Source of the DNA: Levilactobacillus fuyuanensis
GTDB lineage: Bacteria > Bacillota > Bacilli > Lactobacillales > Lactobacillaceae
Length of the DNA stretch: 64,000 nucleotides
Assembly (NCBI RefSeq): GCF_003946395.1
Contig: NZ_RHNZ01000003.1
Coordinates: forward strand, 1 to 64,000
Direction: 5' to 3'
The position numbers and the translations under genes were made by a program. Positions 43,349 through 52,192 of this stretch are shown in pieces (position 1 is the stretch's first letter; each line of letters opens with the position of its first letter). Under the pieces are notes generated by a model. That model saw only the letters and a list, made by a program, of their open reading frames with translations, made no database searches and was not told the origin of the DNA.

Positions 43349-44341
43349 ATGTCAACTAATATCACAATCAAAGACGTCGCCAAACAGGCCGGGGTATCGG
43401 AAGCCACCGTTTCGCGGGCACTCAATGATAGCCCTCAGGTCAAACGCGATACCCGCCAAAAAATCCAAAATATTGCCCGTAACCTCGGCTATCGGCCCAA
43501 CGGCCTTGCCCGTAGTATTCGGGTCCAAAAGAGCCACACGTTGGGAATGATCATCCCCGATATTCTAAATGGTTTCTTCACACAGCTCAGCCGAGCCATT
43601 GAAGACACGGCTAGTCAAGCCGGCTACGATGTCCTTATCGTTAACACCGATGAACACCTCAATAAGGAAGCCAAAGCTATTAATCTGATGCTTGAGAAGC
43701 AGGTCGATGGTCTCATTATTACCAGCGCTGGTAACAGCACCGACTACCCGAAGATGCTGGGCAACACGCCCGCCGTCTTCGTGGATCGGATGCCCCCCGC
43801 CGATGTCGTCTCGCAGTATGACCGCGTGCTCGTGGACAACGCACAGGGCACCCAGGCCATCATTAACTGCCTGATTAGCCGCGGTGCTCAGCGCATCGGC
43901 ATCATTAACAGTTCCGTCTCCGCAACTGCCAGAGAGCGACTACAGGGATACCATCAGGCATTGGCAGAAGCCGGACTACCCACCGACCCTGCCATTGAAG
44001 CCACAGCGCGAACCGATGGCAGTAACGTGCCCCAGATGACCCGCCAACTCCTGGTCAACCAGAAGTGTGACGCGCTCTTTGCGGCGGACAATACCATCAT
44101 GACTGGCGTACTGACCAAACTTCCTGATCTTCAGCTCCCTGCCTTTCAGCTCGGCGCCTTCGATGACAACGACTGGTTTGACTTTCTCCCCCAGCCCATC
44201 GTCACGGCCAAGCAACCCATTTCTGAATTGGGCCGCATCGCCGTTGAGCGAGTTCTCGCCAGAGCAGCCGACCATCAGCTCCCAACGCAAGAATTCCGGC
44301 TACCAGCTGAGATTATTCCGCGGTCGGATAATGCCCGGTAA
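43349..44341 (+). CDS. LacI family transcriptional regulator
   Basis: A 330-residue repressor. The N-terminal helix-turn-helix and hinge (ITIKDVAKQAGVSEATVSRALNDSPQVKRDTRQKIQNIARNLGYRPNGLARS) precede a periplasmic-binding-like sugar domain (HTLGMIIPDILNGFFTQLSRAIEDTA). ATG 43349 is preferred to the upstream GTG because LacI proteins start a few residues before the HTH. It precedes the twin fructokinase/mannitol dehydrogenase operons, whose promoters carry LacI-type palindromes, so it is the best candidate for their regulator; the link is inferred. Confidence 0.9.
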   Translation: MSTNITIKDVAKQAGVSEATVSRALNDSPQVKRDTRQKIQNIARNLGYRPNGLARSIRVQKSHTLGMIIPDILNGFFTQLSRAIEDTASQAGYDVLIVNTDEHLNKEAKAINLMLEKQVDGLIITSAGNSTDYPKMLGNTPAVFVDRMPPADVVSQYDRVLVDNAQGTQAIINCLISRGAQRIGIINSSVSATARERLQGYHQALAEAGLPTDPAIEATARTDGSNVPQMTRQLLVNQKCDALFAADNTIMTGVLTKLPDLQLPAFQLGAFDDNDWFDFLPQPIVTAKQPISELGRIAVERVLARAADHQLPTQEFRLPAEIIPRSDNAR

Positions 44342-44482
44342 CCTTGCCAAATCAGGCTTATAGCGGATCACACATTCCCACAACCATTGTGTGTTACCAC
44401 CCATCTCTGCTAGGTTTCCGATTGAAACTCAGGTATACTCAAGACATCAAGCAATCACTATATTTCTGAATAATCCAAGCAA

Positions 44483-44510
44483 AAATCCTCGCCGTTATCG
44501 ACGAGGATTT
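44483..44510 (-). terminator. Terminator, near-identical to the one ending operon 2
   Basis: AAATCCTCG and CGAGGATTT arms. The T run is better on the minus strand. It closely matches 48817-48842, which ends the second fructokinase operon, so it may be the displaced terminator of the first. Confidence 0.8.
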
Positions 44511-44555
44511 CTTAGTCACTGATTGTGTTTACCCAAGCTATAGGTCAAAAATTGT

Positions 44556-44750
44556 CGCCTACGGTTGCCAGGGATTCTGCCGCTGTGGGGACCGCCTGCA
44601 GCCAAAGAACGGGCTTTCAGCTCGGTTTGAAACCTCTCCAAAAGCCGGCGAGTTTCCAAACACGTCCCACGCTGTAAGACCGGGAAAAACCATCGCCCGG
44701 TCTAACACCGTTGCCACGGCTGGCGCCATCCCTGGCCCCCTCCGGCTTAG
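44556..44750 (+). repeat. Family A structured repeat, copy 7
   Basis: Full-length sense copy 3' of the lacI-type gene. Stems: closing GCCAGGGAT (44567-44575)/ATCCCTGGC (44728-44736), inner GTGGGGAC/GTCCCAC, third hairpin AGACCGGG/CCCGGTCT. Flanks AGGTCAAAAATT and AATTTTTCACCT extend the palindrome. Confidence 0.82.
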
Positions 44751-44917
44751 CTAATTTTTCACCTGAGCATTAGCTAAATGAATCGTTTCATTCATTGCCT
44801 AATTTTAGAGTATAACGAACATTTTTCTTAACTTCTGTCGTTAACCCCATTTTGGAATCTTATATCATTAACTGTATACCATCTAATATGCTACTCTCAT
44901 GATTAGTCAACTATCTT

Positions 44918-45093
44918 TCAGGAATGTAGCCGGCCGTGACAATGGCTTTAGCTGGCGTCTTTCAGCCAGGTTAGACCATGGGACGAGCTTGGCGCCTTAC
45001 CGTAATTTGGTAAGGCGTCAAGTCGAGGCGAGAGACCGCTTCACAGGCTCTCGCCGGTCCCCACAGCAGACGGAATTTCTGACAGCCGCAGGC
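44918..45093 (-). repeat. Family A structured repeat, copy 8
   Basis: Sense copy 24 bases after the first VOC gene. The second hairpin has a fully different stem (CGCCTTACC/GGTAAGGCG) and the first reads GGCGAGAG/CTCTCGCC, both paired. Confidence 0.8.
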
Positions 45094-45116
45094 GACACTT
45101 TATAGTTTATTTATCG

Positions 45117-45509
45117 TTAATCTAAGATCTGGCAGAACTCGATGGTTTCCTGGTTAGGACCCAGAATGTTAAAGAACCGAATGCCATGATCCCAGAACGA
45201 TGGAATCGACTGGACTTCATCGTTGACGAGGGTCAAGCCCTGTTCCTTAGCTGCAGCAAACGCCTGATCGACATCCGTCGTGTTCAACGAAATGTGATTG
45301 ATGGCGCCGGCTGTCGGATTAGTCGGGTCGCCTTCCCAGGTTTCAATCGTCAAATTTCCGAGTCGCATGAAGGCACAACGGTTCTCGCCGTTAGGAAAGA
45401 GCCCGGCCTGCGTGAAGCCCAGAGACTTGTAGAAAGCAATGGTGGCATCCAAATCAATTGACGGAATTCCCACGTGCTGAATCCCAGTAATATACGAACT
45501 AACTGACAT
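45117..45509 (-). CDS. VOC (glyoxalase/bleomycin resistance fold) protein, operon 1
   Basis: A 130-residue single-module vicinal oxygen chelate protein starting YITGIQHVGIPSIDLDATIAFYKSLGF. Metal-ligand-type residues are His in QHVGI, Glu in TIETW and Glu in QETIEFCQI. It is the last gene of the first fructokinase/mannitol dehydrogenase operon and closely similar to 48889-49281. Its reaction is unknown; a sugar-related isomerase or lyase role is only suggested by the operon. Confidence 0.85.
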   Translation of the reverse strand: MSVSSYITGIQHVGIPSIDLDATIAFYKSLGFTQAGLFPNGENRCAFMRLGNLTIETWEGDPTNPTAGAINHISLNTTDVDQAFAAAKEQGLTLVNDEVQSIPSFWDHGIRFFNILGPNQETIEFCQILD

Positions 45510-45541
45510 ATCTAACGCTCCTTTGAAGTTTCCCGTGACCG

Positions 45542-46312
45542 CTACTTACCAACATCGACCTGTTGGTGCTTCAGCTTCGGGAAGATTACCCGATCGGCAA
45601 TCCCCGTAATTCCGCCTTGTGCAAGGAAGGCGAAGACCGTTCCCAGACCAAAGTTCACGAATGAGTGGGTGATCAACAAGGCAATGATGGCCATAATGGT
45701 CGGCGGAATGTACGATGCCCACATCGCTCTGGCCGCGTTCCCCTTGAAGTAACGGAACCGCAGAATCTGCATCAAATCATCGGCGGGATGTAAAACCAAG
45801 TTGACCCGCTGATAGATCGAGATGGCAATGGCGATCAATGCCACCCCTAGGAAGTTCAGGGCAATGTAGCCGGCAACCATCCCGGCACTATGCGCAACGG
45901 GGAGTCCCGCAAACATGGAAGTTTTCCCGTTGAAGAAGTCCGCAAAGACCTGAATCAACGCGGAAAATGGCACCATGAAGGCCATATTTCCAGCAATGCG
46001 TTTCCAGTCCCAATGATGAATCAAGACGGCGTTTAGCGCGGCGGTCAGGAACCCTAGGATCAGGAATGCCCAGAAGAGATTCCAGTGAAAGGCCGCCCCT
46101 AGATTAGCCTCGGCAGCTGACCAGTAAGCCGCTCCCAAAAATGACGGGTGAATCTTGGCGCTGGTGACTAACGTGAGGACGTTCCCGGCCGAGTTAATCA
46201 CGATCGACAGGGCGAAGAAGGCTAACGACTTTGACATCGAAAGGGTTCGACCACTGTCGACGTCACGACTCTGCGCGCCATCGTTGAATTGACTTACTGC
46301 TTCAGCTCTCAT
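45542..46312 (-). CDS. Integral membrane protein, putative fructose permease (YczE/YitT-like), operon 1
   Basis: A 256-residue protein with about six helices and hydrophilic ends. It looks like the YczE/YyaS/YitT membrane family. Relatives next to mannitol dehydrogenase and fructokinase genes in lactic acid bacteria have been called fructose permeases, a role that would fit the neighbours. Conserved features are INSAGNVLTLVTSAKIHPSFLGAAYWS near residue 38 and SIYQRVNLVLHPADDLMQILRFRYFKG near 165. ATG start. The paralog at 49298-50083 is nearly the same along its length. Confidence 0.65.
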   Translation of the reverse strand: MRAEAVSQFNDGAQSRDVDSGRTLSMSKSLAFFALSIVINSAGNVLTLVTSAKIHPSFLGAAYWSAAEANLGAAFHWNLFWAFLILGFLTAALNAVLIHHWDWKRIAGNMAFMVPFSALIQVFADFFNGKTSMFAGLPVAHSAGMVAGYIALNFLGVALIAIAISIYQRVNLVLHPADDLMQILRFRYFKGNAARAMWASYIPPTIMAIIALLITHSFVNFGLGTVFAFLAQGGITGIADRVIFPKLKHQQVDVGK

Positions 46313-46327
46313 AATTATCCCTTACCT

Positions 46328-47335
46328 TTACTGGTTGTTGCCAACCTTGACGACTGCCTTGCTGACACCCTTGATTTTACCGTTAAGGACATCTTCGACT
46401 TGTTCCAAACTAACTTCGTGACTGATCAGGGAATCGACATCCACTTCGCCACTGGCCATTAAGGCAATGGCATCTTCAAAGGCGTATGGGTTGATGAAGG
46501 CCCCTTGGATCTTCAATTGCTTTTGGTAAACTTCGTACGTGTTCATGGAGAAGGTTTGATCTGGCTTGCCGACCCCAAACATCAGGACTTGGGCACCCTT
46601 TCTGGTAGCGGCAACAGCTTGTTCCTGCGTCTGTGGTAACCCAACGGCTTCGATAACAACATCGTAGTCGGCAGGAATGCTGTCACGCTTGGTGTTGTAA
46701 GTGTTGGTAACGCCAAATTTTTCCTTGTTGAAGGCTAATTTTTCATCAATGATTCCGGCAAAGTCTACTTGGTGAACACCGTAAGCTTGCAATAACTGAA
46801 CGAATAACTGGCCCATGAACCCATCACCGATGACTAAGGCCTTTTGATAAGGCTTAACGTCGATCAGGCTCATCCCGTGAACGGCACAGGACAGTGGTTC
46901 CGTCGTTGCGGCGTCCTTTAAGGAAACGCTTTCAGGAATCGGGTAAACAACGGATGCTGGTGCGGTGAAGGATTCCTCCAGGCCACCATCACGGGTAACC
47001 CCGACGGCTGACAGATTATCACAGAGTTCTGGGCGATCCGTCCGGCAATACTTACACTGGCCACAGTAGATGTTAGGGTCAACGGTGACTCGGTCACCAA
47101 CCTTGACGTTGGTGACGTCGCTACCAACAGCGGCGACAATCCCGGAGTTTTCGTGTCCCAAGACGATTGGTGGCACGGCATTGGCAGAGCCAGGAAGACC
47201 CGCATACAGCGCACGGTCGGTCCCACAAATACCAGCGTAAGCGGTGTTGACCAAGACCTCATTCGATTTAACTTCTGGCTTCTTCAAATCTTGAATTTCC
47301 ATTTGTTTCGTTCCAGTTAAGACTAAGGCTTTCAT
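46328..47335 (-). CDS. NAD-dependent mannitol 2-dehydrogenase, operon 1
   Basis: A 335-residue zinc-dependent medium-chain dehydrogenase, interconverting fructose and mannitol with NADH. Catalytic-zinc residues are in GICGTDRALYAG (near 36) and LGHENSG (near 59); the four structural-zinc cysteines are in CGQCKYCRTDRPELC. The cofactor-binding turn is VIGDGFMGQLF near 168. The sequence closely follows what I recall of mannitol dehydrogenases from Leuconostoc and heterofermentative lactobacilli, which use fructose as an electron sink. It lies between the fructokinase and membrane-protein genes. Confidence 0.85.
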   Translation of the reverse strand: MKALVLTGTKQMEIQDLKKPEVKSNEVLVNTAYAGICGTDRALYAGLPGSANAVPPIVLGHENSGIVAAVGSDVTNVKVGDRVTVDPNIYCGQCKYCRTDRPELCDNLSAVGVTRDGGLEESFTAPASVVYPIPESVSLKDAATTEPLSCAVHGMSLIDVKPYQKALVIGDGFMGQLFVQLLQAYGVHQVDFAGIIDEKLAFNKEKFGVTNTYNTKRDSIPADYDVVIEAVGLPQTQEQAVAATRKGAQVLMFGVGKPDQTFSMNTYEVYQKQLKIQGAFINPYAFEDAIALMASGEVDVDSLISHEVSLEQVEDVLNGKIKGVSKAVVKVGNNQ

Positions 47336-47352
47336 AATTGAAATCTCCCTTT

Positions 47353-48228
47353 CTATTTTTTGTATTCTTTAAGTGCGAGGGCAAAATCACCCAACGTTGC
47401 AGAACCATTATTTTTAACCGCCGGCATCACGATGTAATCCTCGAGTTTGCCAACGTCGACGTAATCATTTAATAATTTGGCAAATTCGGCGCGAACCTTG
47501 ACCAAGAAGCCTTCGCTAACGACACCGCCACCGAAAACAATCTTGTCGGGCCGAAGCATCAGCGTTTCCTGCAAGGCGGCTTGGGCCACGTAGTACGCGA
47601 GGATATCCCAGACGTGATCCGTCAACGGCACGTCCTTGCCAGGTTTTCCCAGCCGCGCATCGAAGGTTGGGCCACTGACCAAGCCTTCCAAGCAATCGCC
47701 ATGAAACGGGCAAATACCTGGGAAATCCAAATCATCAGGGTGGCGCTTCAAGCGGACGTGCCCCATTTCAGGATGGCCAAGACTCCCAATGAAGTTACCG
47801 TTGACGATAGCCCCGGCTCCCACGCCAGTCCCAATGGTGAAGTAGACCAACGAGTTAATTTTCTCATTGAAGAGCGTCGACATGATGTATTCGCCATAAG
47901 CCGAGCCATTCACATCGGTCGTCCAGAACATGGGGATGTCGAGGTCTTGTTTGAGCCGGCCCACGAAGTCCGTATCGGCCCAACCCTTCTTAGGCGTATT
48001 TGTAATGTACCCGTACTTCGGTGAATTATGCCGGAGCTCAATAGGACCAAACGACGAAATTGCGATGGCCTTAACATCCGGGAACTGCTTGAAGTAGGCG
48101 ATAGTTTTACTTAACGTTTCTTCAGGGGTCGTCGTCGGAATCCGCACCTTGTCCAGTACCCGGTAATCTTCATTACCGACGGCACACACGAATTTCGTTC
48201 CCCCAGCTTCAATACTGCCTAGTTGCAT
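47353..48228 (-). CDS. ROK family fructokinase, operon 1
   Basis: A 291-residue sugar kinase. SIEAGGTKFVCAVGN is the phosphate-binding loop, VYFTIGTGVGAGAIVNG the second, GHPEMGHVRLKRHPDD carries the substrate/metal His, and CPFHGDCLEGLVSGP contains the ROK Cys/His zinc cluster. The motifs are those of bacterial ROK fructokinases. ATG 48228 has GGAGG 8 bases upstream; the longer frame is unsupported. First gene of operon 1; a LacI-type palindrome lies between its start and the probable -10 box. Confidence 0.88.
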   Translation of the reverse strand: MQLGSIEAGGTKFVCAVGNEDYRVLDKVRIPTTTPEETLSKTIAYFKQFPDVKAIAISSFGPIELRHNSPKYGYITNTPKKGWADTDFVGRLKQDLDIPMFWTTDVNGSAYGEYIMSTLFNEKINSLVYFTIGTGVGAGAIVNGNFIGSLGHPEMGHVRLKRHPDDLDFPGICPFHGDCLEGLVSGPTFDARLGKPGKDVPLTDHVWDILAYYVAQAALQETLMLRPDKIVFGGGVVSEGFLVKVRAEFAKLLNDYVDVGKLEDYIVMPAVKNNGSATLGDFALALKEYKK

Positions 48229-48309
48229 AAATATTGCCTCCATCTTTCGTCGGGGGTCATCACCCACGACACATAATTAATAGGCTATGAATCACTAGCC
48301 CATTCACCT

Positions 48310-48328
48310 TTAAAGCGCTTTCAGTATA
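48310..48328 (-). promoter_or_regulatory. Operon 1 promoter -10 with LacI/cre-type operator
   Basis: Minus strand TATACT (48328-48323) runs into TGAAAGCGCTTTAA (48323-48310). The same TATACTGAAA arrangement precedes operon 2 at 52097-52079. Confidence 0.7.
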
Positions 48329-48409
48329 ACATCAGAAATACCCTGAATAAGCCCCTTTCACCAACCTAAAATTTTCAGAAAGCCCAAATGCAGCACGCTG
48401 TGGCCCGGA

Positions 48410-48423
48410 TGTAATCGATTACA
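48410..48423. promoter_or_regulatory. Upstream operator of operon 1
   Basis: TGTAATCGATTACA is a perfect 14-base palindrome centred 100 bases upstream of the promoter-proximal operator. The equivalent in operon 2 is degenerate (52179-52192) at the same distance. Confidence 0.55.
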
Positions 48424-48600
48424 TTTTTCGTACATCTCGAGCCACATTCCTATAAACGATGGTGAATAGAAAATAGTACGGACTTGCTTGCAGGCCACGT
48501 ATAGGCAATGAAACCGTTTTCGCGGCTTTGTTTTTTGCCGACATCGTTGAAGGTAATTAATCATCTAGGACCAGTTACTGCCATGGCTGAAGATCAGTTC

Positions 48601-48794
48601 AGCCGGAGGAGGCTAGGGTGGCGCCAGCTGTGACGACGGTGTTAGGTCGGGCGCTTGCTTCTCCCCGGCCTTACAGCGTGGGGCGTGTTTGGAAACTCGC
48701 ACGATCCTGGCGAGGTTTCAAACCGAGCCGGAAGCCCGGTCTTTGGCTGAAGGCGGTCCCCATAGCAGGCAGAACCCTAGCAGCCGCAGGCGAC
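48601..48794 (-). repeat. Family A structured repeat, copy 9
   Basis: Sense copy 3' of operon 2, past its terminator, and upstream of the operon 1 promoter region. Closing arms CTAGGGT and ACCCTAG; the second hairpin is of the GTTTGGAAAC/GTTTCAAAC type. Confidence 0.8.
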
Positions 48795-48816
48795 ATTTCT
48801 CAGTCATGACGCAAAA

Positions 48817-48842
48817 AATCCTCGCCGCAATCGACGAGGATT
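48817..48842 (-). terminator. Terminator of operon 2
   Basis: AATCCTCG and CGAGGATT arms, with TTTTTTG on the minus strand, 47 bases after the second VOC gene. Confidence 0.88.
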
Positions 48843-48888
48843 CTCTGTCTCTAATGCAATTCTCTTAAATGCTCTAGCCGGATGTTAA

Positions 48889-49281
48889 TTAATCCAGAAT
48901 CTGGCAAAATTCAATCGTTTCGTGGTTCGGGCCGAGGATGTTAAAGAAACGAATCCCGTTGCTCCAGAACGTTGGAATAGATTGGATTTCATCGTTGACC
49001 AGATCTAACCCTTGTTCCTTAGCGGCAGCGAAGGCTTGATCGATGTTGGTCGTGTTCAATGAAATATGATTGATGGCGCCGGCTTGGGGATTGGTTGGAT
49101 CGCCCTCCCAGGTTTCAATCGTCAGGTTGCCTAATCGCATGAAGGCACACCGGTTGTCGCCGTTAGGGAATAACCCGGCTTGTTCGAATCCGATGGACTT
49201 GTAAAAGGCAATCGTCTTGTCTAAATCACTTGATGGAATCCCGACATGTTGGATGCCGGTAATGAAATCTTGTACTGCCAT
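48889..49281 (-). CDS. VOC-fold protein, operon 2
   Basis: A 130-residue paralog of 45117-45509 differing at a minority of positions (FITGIQHVGIPSSDLDKTIAFYKSIGFEQ). The same three candidate metal ligands are kept. Last gene of the second copy of the operon, followed by a terminator. Function unknown. Confidence 0.85.
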   Translation of the reverse strand: MAVQDFITGIQHVGIPSSDLDKTIAFYKSIGFEQAGLFPNGDNRCAFMRLGNLTIETWEGDPTNPQAGAINHISLNTTNIDQAFAAAKEQGLDLVNDEIQSIPTFWSNGIRFFNILGPNHETIEFCQILD

Positions 49282-49297
49282 AAGTTAATTTGCTCCT

Positions 49298-50083
49298 TTA
49301 ATCGTCAATTTTACCTACGTCAACTGCTTGGTGTTTCAGCTTTGGGAAGATCGTCTTGTCGGCAATCCCCGTAATCCCACCTTGGGCCAGGAAGGCAAAG
49401 ACCGTTCCCAGACCAAAGTTTACAAATGTATGGGTGATGATTACCGCAATGATGGCCATGATGGTCGGTGGAATGTAGGAAGCCCACATCGCTTTGGCGG
49501 CGTTCCCCTTAAAGTAGCGGAACCGCAGAATCTGCATCAAGTCATCGGCTGGATGGAGTACCAAGTTGACCCGTTGATAGATGGAAATAGCAACGGCAAT
49601 GAAGGCGACCCCTAAGAAGTTCAGCCCAATATAAAGGATGACCATCCCCATGCTGCGTGCCTCCGGTAGGCCGGCAAACAAGCCCGGATACTTTCCAGTG
49701 AAGAAGTCTTCAAACACTTGGATCAACGCGGAGAATGGCACCATGAAGACCATGTTTCCGGCAATTCGTTTCCAATCCCAGTGGTGAATCAAGATGGCAT
49801 TTAGCACCGCCGTCAAGAAACCCATGACCAGAAACGCCCAGAATAGATTCCAGTGAAACGCGGTCCCCAAGTTGGCTTCGGCCGCTGACCAATAGGCCGC
49901 CCCTAAGAAGGACGGGTGAATCTTGGCGCTAGTAACCAGCGTTAGCACGTTCCCAGCCGAGTTGATCACTAGTGATAATGCGAAGTAGGCAATGGCTTTC
50001 CCCATCGAGATTGTCCGCCCATTACTGGTGACATCCATTGTTTCAGCCCCTTCGTTCAAATCAGTTGCTGCTTCAACTTTCAC
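49298..50083 (-). CDS. Integral membrane protein, putative fructose permease, operon 2
   Basis: A 261-residue paralog of 45542-46312 with the same helix pattern and the same IYQRVNLVLHPADDLMQILRFRYFKGNAAKAMWASYIPP segment. Differences cluster in the N-terminal tail and in the loop around FFTGKYPGLFAGLPEARSMG. GTG start, only 18 bases after the dehydrogenase stop. Transport of fructose is inferred from operon partners. Confidence 0.65.
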   Translation of the reverse strand: MKVEAATDLNEGAETMDVTSNGRTISMGKAIAYFALSLVINSAGNVLTLVTSAKIHPSFLGAAYWSAAEANLGTAFHWNLFWAFLVMGFLTAVLNAILIHHWDWKRIAGNMVFMVPFSALIQVFEDFFTGKYPGLFAGLPEARSMGMVILYIGLNFLGVAFIAVAISIYQRVNLVLHPADDLMQILRFRYFKGNAAKAMWASYIPPTIMAIIAVIITHTFVNFGLGTVFAFLAQGGITGIADKTIFPKLKHQAVDVGKIDD

Positions 50084-50101
50084 AATTATCCCTTACCTTT
50101 A

Positions 50102-51103
50102 CTAGTCGCTGACTTTAACAACAGCCTTGCTGACACCGGCAACCTTGCCGTTCAGAACGTCTTCAACTTGTTCCAAGCTAACTTCGTGGCTGATCAAGGA
50201 TTCAACATCCAATTGGCCGCTAGCTAACAGTGCAATAGCGTCTTCGAAGGCGTATGGGTTGATGAAGGCCCCTTGGATCTTCAATTGCTTTTGGTAAACT
50301 TCATAAGTGTTCATGGAGAAGGTTTGATCTGGCTTCCCAACACCAAACATCAAGACTTGCGCACCCTTCTTGGTTGCTTCAACGGCTTCTTCTTGGGTTT
50401 GTGGTAAACCAACGGCTTCGATAACCACGTCGTAGTCGGCAGGAATGCTGTCGTGCTTCGTGTTGTAAGTGTTGGTAACGCCAAACTTTTCCTTGTTGAA
50501 GGCTAACTTCTTGTCGTTTAAGCCGGCAAAGTCCACTTGGTGAACACCGTAAGCTTGTAATAATTGAACAAATAATTGCCCCATGAAACCATCACCGATG
50601 ACCAAAGCCTTTTGATATGGCGTTAAGTCCAATAATTTCACCCCGTGGACTGCGCAAGAGATTGGTTCTGTCGTAGCAGCAGCCTTCAATGAAACACTGT
50701 CAGGCAGTGGGTAAACAACGGATGCTGGTGCAGTGAATGACTTTTCCAAGCCACCATCGCGGGTAACCCCAACGGCTGACAAGTTGTCACACAGTTCTGG
50801 ACGGTCAGTCCGGCAGTATTCGCATTCGCCACAGTAGATGTTAGGGTCAACGGTCACACGGTCGCCAACCTTGACGTTGGTAACTTCGCTACCGATAGCA
50901 GCAACGACACCGGAGTTTTCATGACCTAAGACGATTGGTGGTACAGCATCGGCTGAACCAGGAAGACCAGCGTACAATGCGCGGTCGGTCCCACAGATAC
51001 CAGCGTAGGCGGTGTTGACCAGTACTTCATTAGGTTTTACTTCTGGGGTAGGTAAATCTTGGATCTCCATTTTTTTCGTTCCAGTTAAGACTAAGGCTTT
51101 CAT
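50102..51103 (-). CDS. NAD-dependent mannitol 2-dehydrogenase, operon 2
   Basis: A 333-residue paralog of 46328-47335. The catalytic-zinc (GICGTDRALYAG, LGHENSG) and structural-zinc (CGECEYCRTDRPELC) residues and the GDGFMGQLF cofactor turn are unchanged, so both copies should be active. Substitutions are scattered and mostly conservative. Two functional copies would raise the capacity for NADH re-oxidation with fructose. Confidence 0.85.
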   Translation of the reverse strand: MKALVLTGTKKMEIQDLPTPEVKPNEVLVNTAYAGICGTDRALYAGLPGSADAVPPIVLGHENSGVVAAIGSEVTNVKVGDRVTVDPNIYCGECEYCRTDRPELCDNLSAVGVTRDGGLEKSFTAPASVVYPLPDSVSLKAAATTEPISCAVHGVKLLDLTPYQKALVIGDGFMGQLFVQLLQAYGVHQVDFAGLNDKKLAFNKEKFGVTNTYNTKHDSIPADYDVVIEAVGLPQTQEEAVEATKKGAQVLMFGVGKPDQTFSMNTYEVYQKQLKIQGAFINPYAFEDAIALLASGQLDVESLISHEVSLEQVEDVLNGKVAGVSKAVVKVSD

Positions 51104-51121
51104 AAGGTAATTCTTCCTCTC

Positions 51122-51997
51122 TTATTTGTTGTATTCTTTGAGTGCTAAGGCAAAGTCGCCTAGCGTAGCTGAGCCATTTTCCTTGACGGACGGCATCACA
51201 ATGTAATCTTCAATGTTGCCCACATCAACGTAACCGTTGAGGAGCTTCGTGAATTCGGCGCGAACCTTAACCAGGAAGGCTTCGCTAACAACGCCACCGC
51301 CAAAGATGATCTTGTCGGGACGTAACATCAACGTTTCCTGTAAGGCTGCCTGAGCCACGTAGTAAGCCATGATATCCCAGACGTGATCGGTCATCGGGAC
51401 TTCATGGCCGTGCTTACCGATCCGGGCTTCAAACGTTGGCCCACTGACCAAGCCTTCCAGGCAATCGCCATGGAATGGGCAGATGCCTTTGAAGTCAAGG
51501 TCATCAGGGTGCCGCTTCAAGCGGACGTGACCCATTTCGGGGTGGCCCATCGAGCCGACAAACTTACCGTTCACGATAGCTCCAGCACCAACGCCGGTTC
51601 CAATCGTGAAGTAGACCAGTGAGTTGATCTTTTCATTGAACAGCGTGGAAACCACATACTCACCGTAAGCAGACCCGTTCACATCAGTCGTCCAGGCCAT
51701 TGGCACGTCCAAGTCCTGCTTAAGCCGACCTAAGAAGTCGGTATTGGACCAGTGGGCCTTAGGTGTGTCCGTCACGTACCCATATTTGGGGGCGTTACGC
51801 CGGAGTTCGATGGGACCAAATGAAGAAATCCCGATAGCTTTTAAATCTGGGTACTGTTTAAAGTAAGCGATACATTGACTTAACGTTTCTTCTGGAGTGG
51901 TGGTGGGAATAATCACCCGGTTGTCCGTGCGATAGTCTTCGTTACCGATTGCACAAACAAACTTTGTTCCACCAGCTTCAATACTTCCGAGTTGCAT
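51122..51997 (-). CDS. ROK family fructokinase, operon 2
   Basis: A 291-residue paralog of 47353-48228 with identical phosphate loops (SIEAGGTKFVCAIGN, VYFTIGTGVGAGAIVNG) and the ROK zinc cluster CPFHGDCLEGLVSGP. ATG 51997 has GGAGG 8 bases upstream; starting at 52012 would place the start over that site. First gene of operon 2, behind a promoter arranged like that of operon 1. Confidence 0.88.
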   Translation of the reverse strand: MQLGSIEAGGTKFVCAIGNEDYRTDNRVIIPTTTPEETLSQCIAYFKQYPDLKAIGISSFGPIELRRNAPKYGYVTDTPKAHWSNTDFLGRLKQDLDVPMAWTTDVNGSAYGEYVVSTLFNEKINSLVYFTIGTGVGAGAIVNGKFVGSMGHPEMGHVRLKRHPDDLDFKGICPFHGDCLEGLVSGPTFEARIGKHGHEVPMTDHVWDIMAYYVAQAALQETLMLRPDKIIFGGGVVSEAFLVKVRAEFTKLLNGYVDVGNIEDYIVMPSVKENGSATLGDFALALKEYNK

Positions 51998-52078
51998 AGT
52001 CGCTACCTCCATGTGTGGCTGCGGGGTCGTGACCCACAGCGCCTAATTACTAAGTGATGAATGACCGTACAGCCATTT

Positions 52079-52097
52079 TTAAATCGTTTTCAGTATA
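52079..52097 (-). promoter_or_regulatory. Operon 2 promoter -10 with LacI/cre-like operator
   Basis: Minus strand TATACT followed by TGAAAACGATTTAA. The operator is less symmetric than that of operon 1, suggesting weaker control. Confidence 0.6.
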
Positions 52098-52178
52098 GCA
52101 TCGCGATCAGCCCTTTTAAGGCCTTTTTTTGCCCGGTAATTTTCAGAAAATACCGAAAAAGTGAAGAATGACGCAAAT

Positions 52179-52192
52179 GTAATCAATTTCAT
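52179..52192. promoter_or_regulatory. Upstream operator-like site of operon 2
   Basis: TGTAATCAATTTCA, a degenerate form of the palindrome at 48410-48423, centred 100 bases from the proximal site exactly as in operon 1. Confidence 0.4.
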
